From contig NZNW01000137.1 in the NCBI GenBank assembly GCA_002695065.1, forward strand, positions 1-64,000: 64,000 nt of DNA, in the 5' to 3' direction. Of this stretch, positions 47,633 through 55,944 are shown in pieces. The first letter of the stretch is position 1. Every line of letters begins with the position of its first letter. The translations under genes were made by a program, and so were the position numbers. Below the pieces are notes generated by a model that did no database searches, was not told where the DNA came from, and saw nothing but the letters and a program-made list of their open reading frames with translations. The DNA comes from Salinicola sp. GTDB lineage: Bacteria; Pseudomonadota; Gammaproteobacteria; Pseudomonadales; Halomonadaceae.

Positions 47633-50600
47633 TGAACTTTTCCAGCGTTTTCATCAGACGCCCGATCTTCGCTACCGTCCTCTCGGTCATCATCACGCTG
47701 ATCGGGTTGATGGCAATGCGGACGCTGCCCATCGAGCAGTATCCGCCCGTCGTGCCGCCGACGATCAGCGTCTCCGCGACCTATCCCGGCGCCAGCGCTC
47801 AGACGGTCTCCGACACGGTCGCCTCGGTGATCGCCCAGGAGATCAACGGCACCGAGGACATGATCTATCTGACCTCGAGCAGTTCGGATAGCGGTCAGAT
47901 GTCCATGAGCGTCTATTTCAACATCGGCACCGATCCACAGACGGCGACGATCAACGTCAACAACCGGGTCCAGCGGGCGCTGTCGCAGCTGCCCAGCGAA
48001 GTGCAGTCCCAGGGGGTCACGGTCGAGCAGCGGTCGTCGAGCATCCTGCTGTTCGTCGGTATCACCTCGGACTCCGACGCCTACGACTCCCTGTATCTGA
48101 CCAACTACGCCAACATCAACGTGACCGATGAGCTCTCACGCCTTCCTGGCGTGGGGCAGGCCGAAGTGCTGGGTAGCCAGGAGTTCGCGATGCGCGTCTG
48201 GCTCAACCCGGACAAGCTGGCCCAGTACGATCTGACGCCCGCCGAGGTCTCGTCCGCGATCCAGGCGCAGAACGCGGTCGTTGCCGGCGGCAAGCTCGGT
48301 GCCGAGCCGCAGAGCGATCCCACGCCCTACACCTATACCATTACCACCCAGGGACGTTACGAGAGCGTCGACCAGTTTCGCGAGATCGTGCTGCGAACCA
48401 ACCCGGACGGTTCGTCGCTGCGCCTGAGCGACGTGGCCCGTATCGAACTGGGGAAGAACAGCTACGGCATTCAGGCCTACGTCAACAACAAGCCGATTGC
48501 GCCGATCGCCATCTACCTGCAGCCGGGCGCCAACGCGCTGGACGTGGCCAACGAAGTGAAGCAGTCGATGGCGGACCTAAAGACGCGTTTCCCGCCGGGA
48601 CTGGACTTCGACATACCCTACGACACCACGCTGTTCATCGATGCCTCCGTGCAGTCGGTGGAGCACACCTTCATCGAGGCCCTGCTGCTGGTGGCGGTGA
48701 TCGTGTTCCTGTTCCTGCAGAGCTGGCGTTCCACCCTGGTGGCGATGTCGGTGGTGCCGATTTCGGTGGTGGGAACCTTTGCCGGGATGTACCTGCTCGA
48801 TTTCTCGATCAACCTGCTGTCGCTGTTCGGCATGATACTGGCGATCGGGATCGTGGTGGATGACGCCATCGTGGTCATCGAGAACGTCGAACGCATCATG
48901 GAAGAGGACGAGGAAGCGACACCGTTCAGCGCCGCGCTCGAGGCAATGAAGGAGGTGTCGGGCGCGGTCATCGCCACCGCCTTCATCATGGCCGCGGTGT
49001 TCGTGCCGGTCGGTTTCATGAGCGGCCTGACCGGGCAGATGTACCAGCAGTTCGCGATCACCATCGCGATCTCGGTGGCGATCTCGGCCATCGTGGCGCT
49101 GTCGTTCACGCCGGCCATGAGCGCGATCTTCCTGAAGCACCAGGATCGTCTCAAGCAGTCCGGCTTCGTGCGCGTCATCCGCAAGCCGTTCGACTGGTTC
49201 AACAAGGTCTTCGACAAGATCACCGACTTCTTCATGGCGATCACCAACTTCATCATCCACCAGCTGTGGTTGGTGATCGTCGGTCTGGCTGCCGCGGGCA
49301 TCATCTCCTGGATGATCTTCGCCCAGTTGCCGGCGGCGCTGCTGCCTTCCGAGGATCAGGGCGTGGCCCTGGCTGCCGTCAACCTGCCCGCGGGTTCCTC
49401 GGTGGCGCGAACCGATGCCTACGTGCAGGAACTCAGCCAGCGTCTGCGCGACGAGGTGCCCGGGATCAACTTCGTCACCGGCATACCCGGCTTCGATATC
49501 CTGTCGAGTTCGCCCAATACCGCCAAGGGTACGGTCTTCGTCACCATGAAGCCGTGGGAAGATCGCGATATCACCGTCGATCAGTTGACCCAGAAGATCA
49601 TGCAGATCGGCGCCCAGATCCAGGGTGGCCAGACCGTGGCGTTCAACCTGCCCCCGATCCAGGGATTGTCGCCGACCGGCGGCTTCACCGGCTATCTGCA
49701 GTCCTACGGCGGTGATACGTCGCAGCAGCTGGCGGAGGCCGCGGGTAAAGTCATGCAAGCGGCGGCCAAGCGCCCGGAGCTGGCGGGGGTGTTCACGTCA
49801 CTCGATGTCAACGTGCCCTCCTACCGGGCCGACGTCGATACGGAGAAGGCGCGCAGCCTGGGCGTCGATATCGCCGATCTGAATACCACCATGGCGAGCA
49901 CCTTCGGCAGTTCGTTCGTCAACTACTTCACCAACTCTGGCCGTAACTTCCAGGTGTACCTGCAGTCGGAAGACGACTTCCGCCGCAATCCGAGTGACCT
50001 GAGCAAGGTCTACGTGCGTGGCGGTGATGGACAGCGTATACCGCTTTCCGAGCTGGTCACGCTCACGCGTGACAAGGCGCCCACGGTACTGCAGCGTTAC
50101 AACACCTACTCCGCCGCTCAGTTCTCGGGCGGTCCGGCGCCGGGCTACAGCTCCGGGCAGGCGGTGCAGGCGATGCAGGAAGTCGTCACCAATACGTTGG
50201 GCTCCAATTACGGTATGGGCTGGAGTGGCGAGGCCTATCAGCAGGTCAACGTCGGCACGGCGGCGACCTTGGCGCTCTCCTTCGGCGTGATCATGATGTT
50301 CCTGATCCTGGCGGCGCAGTACGAGAGCTGGACCTTGCCGCTGGCCGTCGTCTCCGCCGTTCCGTTTGCGTTCATCGGCGCGATCCTGGCCGTCTACCTG
50401 GCCGGATTGAGCACGAGTGTCTATCTGCAGGTAGGTCTGCTGGTGGTGGTCGGCCTGGCCGCCAAGAACGCCATCCTGATCGTCGAATTCGCCGAGCAGC
50501 AGCGCAAGCATGCCGGGTTGTCGGTGGTCGACGCGGCCAAGGTGGCGGCTCGCCAGCGGTTCCGTCCCATCGTGATGACCTCGCTGGCTTTCATCGGCGG

Positions 50601-50820
50601 TACCTTGCCGCTGGCCCTGGCATCCGGTGCCAGCGCGGCCAGTCGTAACCAGATCGGAACGCCGGTGGTGGGTGGCATGATCTCCATCACCCTGTTGGCG
50701 ACGGTCTTCGTGCCGGCGACCTACGTGCTGATCATGAAGGTCACCCACTGGTTGCAGTCGAAAGTCGGCAGTGGCAAGCGGCGCAACGATGGCCAGCCGA
50801 CGCCGGACGAAAGTCACTAG
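47632..50820 (+). CDS. RND multidrug efflux pump (AcrB/MexB-like)
   Basis: This 1062-residue inner-membrane pump has the HAE1 architecture. TM1 is followed by a large periplasmic domain, then a helix bundle containing G-I-V-V-D-D-A-I (the proton-relay aspartates), with a second half repeating this layout. The length is typical of AcrB/MexB. It forms a tripartite pump with the adjacent adaptor and an unlinked TolC/OprM-type channel, exporting hydrophobic and amphiphilic drugs. The start is the ATG overlapping the adaptor stop by one base. It is followed by an intrinsic terminator. Confidence 0.95.
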   Translation: MNFSSVFIRRPIFATVLSVIITLIGLMAMRTLPIEQYPPVVPPTISVSATYPGASAQTVSDTVASVIAQEINGTEDMIYLTSSSSDSGQMSMSVYFNIGTDPQTATINVNNRVQRALSQLPSEVQSQGVTVEQRSSSILLFVGITSDSDAYDSLYLTNYANINVTDELSRLPGVGQAEVLGSQEFAMRVWLNPDKLAQYDLTPAEVSSAIQAQNAVVAGGKLGAEPQSDPTPYTYTITTQGRYESVDQFREIVLRTNPDGSSLRLSDVARIELGKNSYGIQAYVNNKPIAPIAIYLQPGANALDVANEVKQSMADLKTRFPPGLDFDIPYDTTLFIDASVQSVEHTFIEALLLVAVIVFLFLQSWRSTLVAMSVVPISVVGTFAGMYLLDFSINLLSLFGMILAIGIVVDDAIVVIENVERIMEEDEEATPFSAALEAMKEVSGAVIATAFIMAAVFVPVGFMSGLTGQMYQQFAITIAISVAISAIVALSFTPAMSAIFLKHQDRLKQSGFVRVIRKPFDWFNKVFDKITDFFMAITNFIIHQLWLVIVGLAAAGIISWMIFAQLPAALLPSEDQGVALAAVNLPAGSSVARTDAYVQELSQRLRDEVPGINFVTGIPGFDILSSSPNTAKGTVFVTMKPWEDRDITVDQLTQKIMQIGAQIQGGQTVAFNLPPIQGLSPTGGFTGYLQSYGGDTSQQLAEAAGKVMQAAAKRPELAGVFTSLDVNVPSYRADVDTEKARSLGVDIADLNTTMASTFGSSFVNYFTNSGRNFQVYLQSEDDFRRNPSDLSKVYVRGGDGQRIPLSELVTLTRDKAPTVLQRYNTYSAAQFSGGPAPGYSSGQAVQAMQEVVTNTLGSNYGMGWSGEAYQQVNVGTAATLALSFGVIMMFLILAAQYESWTLPLAVVSAVPFAFIGAILAVYLAGLSTSVYLQVGLLVVVGLAAKNAILIVEFAEQQRKHAGLSVVDAAKVAARQRFRPIVMTSLAFIGGTLPLALASGASAASRNQIGTPVVGGMISITLLATVFVPATYVLIMKVTHWLQSKVGSGKRRNDGQPTPDESH

Positions 50821-50858
50821 CAGGTAGTGTCGATGCAGCCGAGAAATCGGCCTTATAG

Positions 50859-50888
50859 AGGCAACCTCCCACGGGGGTTGCCTTTTTT
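50859..50888 (+). terminator. Rho-independent terminator of the RND operon
   Basis: An 8-bp stem (AGGCAACC / GGTTGCCT) with a nine-base loop is directly followed by six T residues. It lies 39 bp after the pump stop codon and ends the adaptor-pump transcript. Confidence 0.9.
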
Positions 50889-50932
50889 AATGGCCGCCGT
50901 TTCGACGGCCCGGGCGGCGAGTCAAACAGGCT

Positions 50933-50961
50933 TTGACGCTACCCGACCGGTGGCATATATG
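50933..50961 (+). promoter_or_regulatory. Sigma-70-like promoter for the glycogen/trehalose operon
   Basis: TTGACG at 50933-50938 is separated by exactly 17 bp from TATATG at 50956-50961. This is the best promoter match in the 344-bp gap between the RND operon and glgA (50821-51164), which otherwise holds the terminator and no gene. Transcription from about 50968 would give a leader of nearly 200 nt before the glgA start. Confidence 0.5.
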
Positions 50962-51164
50962 TAAGTGGGGTGGGCGACGCCACCGAGCGACGCTCCCGAC
51001 CCGATCACGCCCGCGAATCATATCCGGCGTTTCGTCACCAGCGACCGACCGTCGGTCCTCTTCATTAACGTCGGTTATGGCTGCGGCAGGCTGTCGAGGC
51101 GCAGGATGATGTGTCGACGCTGGTTAATCTTGACTGGTGGACCCAATGTTCAGGGAGGCTGAAC

Positions 51165-52772
51165 ATGACGCAGGCCGCAGTTCGTGGGAGGCAGAGTCAG
51201 ACGGCTGCAAGGTATGGGGAGGATCCCCGCTGGTCCACGCCGCCATCCGGTCGATCCTCGTCCAAGGCCCTGGCCGGGGCGCTGTCTCGTCCGCTTCCCG
51301 CTCCACCGATTCGCCATCGACGCGTACTGTTCGTCACCACCGAGATCGCCGACTTCATCAAGGCCGGTGGTCTGGGCGACGTTTCCGCGGCACTGCCCCG
51401 GGCGCTGAAACCCAATTATGACGTGCGGGTCCTGATGCCCGGCTATCGGCAGTTGCTGACTTCCGGTCGCCCCATCGTTCACGTGGCCAATCTTCCCGCC
51501 TCGCACGATCTGCCAGCCTGCGAAATCGGACGCCTCCTCTGCGAAGACGGGCTGATCGTCTACGTCGTGCTCTGTCCCGAGCTCTACGACCGGGACGGCA
51601 ACGCCTACGGAGACGAACTGGGCGTGGGCTGGCCGGACAACGATATCCGCTTTGCGCGACTGGCGATGGCGGCGGCCGAGATCGTCAACGACGCGACGTT
51701 GCTCGACTGGCAGGTGGAGCTGCTCCATCTCAACGACTGGGCGACGGGATTGGCGGCGGGCTACGTGCGCTGGCTCGGCAAGCGCTACGTTCCCTCCGTC
51801 TACACCATTCACAATCTTGCCTATCAGGGCGTGTTTCCGATCGAGCGAATGCCCGCACTGGGAGTCCCGGCGTCCGCCTTTCACATCGATGGCGTCGAGT
51901 TTCATGGCCAACTCTCGTTCATGAAAGCGGGTCTCTCCTACGCCTCCCACGTCACCACGGTCAGCAGCAACTACGCCCAGGAGATCACCACGCCCGCCCT
52001 GGGATGCGGATTGGAGGGGCTGCTCAAGAAACGGGCACTGGAGGGCCGGCTCAGCGGCCTGCTCAACGGCATCGACGATCGCTGGGATCCTCGCACCGAT
52101 CCCCATCTGGCGCCGAATTTCGGCATCAACGACTGGCACGGCAAGCGCGCCAACATTCAGCGCGTGCGGCGCATGTTCGGACTGGGGCCGAGCAGCGGCC
52201 CGCTGTTCGCCGTCGTCTCGCGACTGGTGGCACAGAAGGGGCTGGACCTCACCATCCAGGTCGCGGACTCGATCGTGCGGGCCGGCGGGCAGCTGGTGGT
52301 GATCGGCCGCGGCGAGTACGCCATCGAGCAGGCGCTGGTGGAGATGGCGGCGCTCTACCCGGGCCAGGTGGGCGTCAACATCGGGTTCGACGAGGGCGAG
52401 GCGCGTCAGATCTACGCGGGCAGCGATTTCCTGCTGATGCCGTCTCGTTTCGAGCCCTGTGGCTTGAGCCAGCTCTACGCCCAACGCTTCGGTTCGCTGC
52501 CGATCGCGCATCGAACCGGGGGGCTGGCGGATACGATCCAGGACGGGATCAATGGCCTGCTATTCGACGACATGAGCCTGGACAGCTATCGCGCCACGGT
52601 ACTGCGCGCCTTCGATCTTTTCCGGGCGACCGACCTGTTCTATGCCATGCGACGCGCGGCGATGGCGGGGCGACTGCACTGGCGGCAGGCCGTGATCCCC
52701 TACCGGCGGCTCTATGCCGATCTGCTGACCGAGACGGTTGCGCATCTCGACCAGGGAGTGACGAGACGATGA
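51165..52772 (+). CDS. glgA: Glycogen synthase (GT5, ADP-glucose type)
   Basis: This 535-residue GT-B enzyme has the ADP-glucose site K-A-G-G-L-G-D-V (K66 onward) after an extra basic N-terminal stretch of about 50 residues. It also has Y-T-I-H-N-L-A-Y-Q-G and the C-terminal P-S-R-F-E-P-C-G-L-S-Q. It elongates alpha-1,4-glucan. The start at 51165 has AGGGAGG at good spacing; in-frame sequence upstream lacks such a site. The ATGA overlap with the next gene couples their translation. No glgC is seen in the window; a GlgE-type alternative cannot be judged. Confidence 0.95.
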   Translation: MTQAAVRGRQSQTAARYGEDPRWSTPPSGRSSSKALAGALSRPLPAPPIRHRRVLFVTTEIADFIKAGGLGDVSAALPRALKPNYDVRVLMPGYRQLLTSGRPIVHVANLPASHDLPACEIGRLLCEDGLIVYVVLCPELYDRDGNAYGDELGVGWPDNDIRFARLAMAAAEIVNDATLLDWQVELLHLNDWATGLAAGYVRWLGKRYVPSVYTIHNLAYQGVFPIERMPALGVPASAFHIDGVEFHGQLSFMKAGLSYASHVTTVSSNYAQEITTPALGCGLEGLLKKRALEGRLSGLLNGIDDRWDPRTDPHLAPNFGINDWHGKRANIQRVRRMFGLGPSSGPLFAVVSRLVAQKGLDLTIQVADSIVRAGGQLVVIGRGEYAIEQALVEMAALYPGQVGVNIGFDEGEARQIYAGSDFLLMPSRFEPCGLSQLYAQRFGSLPIAHRTGGLADTIQDGINGLLFDDMSLDSYRATVLRAFDLFRATDLFYAMRRAAMAGRLHWRQAVIPYRRLYADLLTETVAHLDQGVTRR

Positions 52773-54103
52773 AGCGCCCTGCGGAAGCCGCGGGCCCGGT
52801 CGCGGGGCTGGACTCGCCGTCACGAACGGGGCACGGGGTGTCAGCCGCCCGAGTGAACGATCTCGGCGCGTTGCCAAGTATTGGAGAGCCCGGTGGCGGG
52901 GGGGAAGAGGAAAGCTGGTCCTGGGACGACGGTGACTGGATGGGGGCGAGAGCCGGTCGCCATGGCGGCGACATGCCGCTGTCGCTCTATCGGCTCTGCG
53001 CGGCCGACTGGTACGTCTCCCGTTTTCCGCTGCCGATGAACTGGAATCGTCTTGCGCAGGAGTTGGTGCCCTACGTCGCCGATCTGGGATTTACCCATAT
53101 CGTCGTCGATGACGGGCTGGTCGCAGCGCCCTATGCGGTGGTTTGCCAGTTCGTCGAGACCTGTCATGTTGCAGGCGTGGGCGTCGTGGTCCAGTGGCCG
53201 GCGTCGTCCCTGTCGATGCCAGAATCCGAATTCCTCGCGTGGTGTCAGCGCTGTCATCTCGACGGTGTCGACGAGGGCGGGCGCGAAGCCGGTGGCGGCT
53301 GCCGGTTGTTCCGAGGCGAGACCGTCGGCGCGACGCTGACGTTGCATCGTCGACCGCAATGGCAGGTCGCCAGCGCCGACTATCTGGCCCTGAGTCCCGC
53401 CGGTCGCTCCCGACGACACCGCGACTGGATCGAGGCGTTGACCCCGAGTGAGTGCTCCCGGGGGCTGCTGGAGCAGGTGCCGGACGAGCGGTCGGCGCTG
53501 GGAGAGTGGCGACAAAGGGTTCATGGCGACGAGTGGCAGCGTTTCGCGGCCTTCAGGGCATGTCTGGCGCTGATGTGGGCGCTGCCCGGCGACAAGCAGG
53601 TGGCGATGGGCGTCGAGCTGGGCCAGGTGCTGGCCGGCCCCTGGGAGTCGCCGCTGCATTGGCCGCTGTTGTTCGAGAGCCGGCACGCCGGAATGCTGCG
53701 CCTCGTGGCCGATCTCAACCGGCTGTACGTCAACGAGCCGGCGATGCAGATTCGTACCGATGATTCACTCGGGTTCGAATGGCTGGTCGACGACGACAGC
53801 GACAACGGCGTCATCGTGTTTGCCCGCCATACCGAGAGCGGGCACGCCAGCATGATCTGCCTCTGCAACTTCCAGGCGTGCGTGCACTACCGTTATCGCT
53901 TTGGCGTTACCGGGGCGGGGCGGTGGCGGGAGATATTCAACAGCGACAGCGTCTTCTACGGCGGCAGCAACGTGGGCAATGGCCATGGCGCGACGACCGA
54001 AGCGATCCCCAGCCACGGTCACGCCCAGTCGCTTGCGGTGACGGTACCGCCCATGGCCGCGCTGTATCTGCGCCACGAGACCTGGTTCGAGGAGATGCCA
54101 TGA
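52769..54103 (+). CDS. GlgB-derived protein lacking GH13 catalytic residues (putative pseudoenzyme)
   Basis: This 444-residue protein aligns by eye with branching enzyme from the linker before its barrel to its C-terminus. Shared segments are W-D-D-G-D-W-M-G-A-R (51-61), P-Y-V-A-D-L-G-F-T-H (101-110), C-H-V-A-G-V-G-V-V (132-140), D-L-N-R-L-Y (315-320), N-S-D-S-V-F-Y-G-G-S-N-V-G-N-G (391-405) and P-P-M-A-A-L-Y-L (427-434). The barrel middle is shrunken: the nucleophile and acid regions are missing, and the S-H-D-E equivalent reads T-P-S-E (225-228). It cannot be a working branching enzyme. It overlaps glgA and treZ by 4 bp each, so it is made in step with both. It may bind glucan or regulate GlgA. 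Confidence 0.8.
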   Translation: MKRPAEAAGPVAGLDSPSRTGHGVSAARVNDLGALPSIGEPGGGGEEESWSWDDGDWMGARAGRHGGDMPLSLYRLCAADWYVSRFPLPMNWNRLAQELVPYVADLGFTHIVVDDGLVAAPYAVVCQFVETCHVAGVGVVVQWPASSLSMPESEFLAWCQRCHLDGVDEGGREAGGGCRLFRGETVGATLTLHRRPQWQVASADYLALSPAGRSRRHRDWIEALTPSECSRGLLEQVPDERSALGEWRQRVHGDEWQRFAAFRACLALMWALPGDKQVAMGVELGQVLAGPWESPLHWPLLFESRHAGMLRLVADLNRLYVNEPAMQIRTDDSLGFEWLVDDDSDNGVIVFARHTESGHASMICLCNFQACVHYRYRFGVTGAGRWREIFNSDSVFYGGSNVGNGHGATTEAIPSHGHAQSLAVTVPPMAALYLRHETWFEEMP

Positions 54104-55944
54104 GCCCGTCCGCCGGAGCCGATGGGTCGTGTGGCGGGGCGCGAACGCCCTGGGCGCCGTTCTACGGGGCGACGCCGCTGGCCGACGGTCGTACGCGCTT
54201 TCGGCTGTGGGCGCCCAGTGCCCGGCGCGTGGTGCTGGAGTGCGAGGGGCTGGAACCGCGGCCGATGGAACCGATTGCCGAAGGCGGATTCGAACTCGAA
54301 CTCGAGTGTCCCCCGCAAGCGGCCTACCGCTATCGCGTCTTCGTCGGGGACGACCAGGAGGGGATGCCGGTGCCCGATCCCGCCTCGAGAGCGCTGCGCG
54401 GTGGCGTCGAGGGGGCATCGCTGCTGGTCGACCCCCGCCGCCACGCCTGGCGCCACGACGACTGGACGGGCCGGCCATGGGAAGAGACGGTGATCTACGA
54501 GGTCCACCTGGGCGCCTGCGGCGGCATCGAGGGCCTGCGCCAACGACTGCCGGCGCTGGCCGAACTGGGGATCACCGCCATCGAGCTGATGCCGGTCGCC
54601 GAATGCCCCGGTCAGCGCAATTGGGGCTACGATGGCGTCCAGCCCTATGCTGTCGCTTCCTATTACGGCTCGCCGGAAGCGCTGAAAGCGCTGGTGGACG
54701 AGGTTCACGGGCATGGGCTGATGATCTTTCTCGATGTGGTCTACAACCACTTCGGGCCGGACGGCAATTTCCTGCCTCACTACGCCAAGCCGTTCTTTCG
54801 CGACGACCTGCAGACGCCCTGGGGCGGCGCCATCGACTTTCGCCGTCCTCAGGTGCGGCGTTTCTTCATCGACAACGCGCTGATGTGGTTGCTCGAGTAC
54901 CGCTTCGACGGGCTCCGGTTCGACGCCGTTCACGCCATTGGCGAGCGGGATTTCCTGGTCGAGTTGGGGCGCACCCTGCGCGAGCGGGTCGGTCCGGCTC
55001 GCCATTGCCATCTGATCCTGGAGAACGAGAACAATCAGGCCAGCCTGCTGGCGCCGGGTCTGTTCGATGCGCAGTGGGCCGACGACTGGCACAACGTGAT
55101 GCATGTGCTGCTGACCGGCGAACACGAAGGCTACTACGCCGATTTCGTCGAGAACGCCACGGAGAAGTTGTCGACGGCGATGGCCGAGGGGTTCATCTAT
55201 CAGGGCCAGTCCACGCGCAAGGGCGAGGCTCGGGGAGAGCCCAGCAGGCACCTGCCGCCCACGACGTTCATCGATTTCCTGCAGAACCACGATCAGGTCG
55301 GCAATCGGGCGCTGGGGGATCGGCTGCCTCTGCTGACCCAGCCCGAGGCGCTCGACGCGGCGACGCTGCTGTTGCTGCTGTCGCCTGCCATTCCGCTGTT
55401 GTTCATGGGTGAAGAGTGGGGGTCGACGAGGCCGTTTCTGTTTTTCACCGATCATCGCGACGCGCTGGCGGACGCGGTTCGGGAAGGACGTCGCCGGGAA
55501 TTTGCCGAGTTCAGCGCCTTCGAGGACCCGGCGCAGCGCGAGCGGATTCCCGATCCCAACGCGCGCGAGACTTTCGAGGCCTCCTGCCTCGACGACGCCG
55601 AGGCCGACGCGCCCGAACATCGCCGCTGTCGCGAAAGGTATCGGCAGTGGTTGGCGTTGCGCCATCGCCACGTCGTTCCCCGGCTGGGTTCCTGCCACGC
55701 GATCGAGACTCGCACACTCGGCGACAAGGCGGTCCAGGGCCGGTGGCGGCTGGGCGACGACCGGACCATGACCATCGCCATCAACCTTTCCGCGCAAGCG
55801 GTGGCGCTGGGCCGCGCCGAGGCACCCCTGGCCTGTTCCCGGGAAGCGTGCGTCGATCTCGTCGGTCGCGGTCAGTTGCCCGCACTGTCGAGTGCCGTCT
55901 GGTTGCAGCCGGTGGAGCATGGCACCGCGGAGACGACGACATGA
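54100..55944 (+). CDS. treZ: Maltooligosyltrehalose trehalohydrolase
   Basis: This 614-residue GH13 enzyme releases trehalose from maltooligosyltrehalose made by TreY. It has an N-terminal CBM48-like domain (about residues 18-115) and a barrel with nucleophile D275 in G-L-R-F-D-A-V, acid E308 in L-I-L-E-N-E-N, and Q-N-H-D-Q-V-G-N. Its ATG is chosen at 54100, overlapping the previous stop (ATGA) with GAGGAG upstream. It overlaps malQ by 4 bp. Confidence 0.95.
   Translation: MSPSAGADGSCGGARTPWAPFYGATPLADGRTRFRLWAPSARRVVLECEGLEPRPMEPIAEGGFELELECPPQAAYRYRVFVGDDQEGMPVPDPASRALRGGVEGASLLVDPRRHAWRHDDWTGRPWEETVIYEVHLGACGGIEGLRQRLPALAELGITAIELMPVAECPGQRNWGYDGVQPYAVASYYGSPEALKALVDEVHGHGLMIFLDVVYNHFGPDGNFLPHYAKPFFRDDLQTPWGGAIDFRRPQVRRFFIDNALMWLLEYRFDGLRFDAVHAIGERDFLVELGRTLRERVGPARHCHLILENENNQASLLAPGLFDAQWADDWHNVMHVLLTGEHEGYYADFVENATEKLSTAMAEGFIYQGQSTRKGEARGEPSRHLPPTTFIDFLQNHDQVGNRALGDRLPLLTQPEALDAATLLLLLSPAIPLLFMGEEWGSTRPFLFFTDHRDALADAVREGRRREFAEFSAFEDPAQRERIPDPNARETFEASCLDDAEADAPEHRRCRERYRQWLALRHRHVVPRLGSCHAIETRTLGDKAVQGRWRLGDDRTMTIAINLSAQAVALGRAEAPLACSREACVDLVGRGQLPALSSAVWLQPVEHGTAETTT

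Noticed and set aside
52004..52768. In-frame extension upstream of the GlgB-like gene
   Set aside because: It overlaps glgA in another frame, is Arg/Gly/Ala-rich, and the ATG at 52769 gives the sequence that aligns with GlgB.
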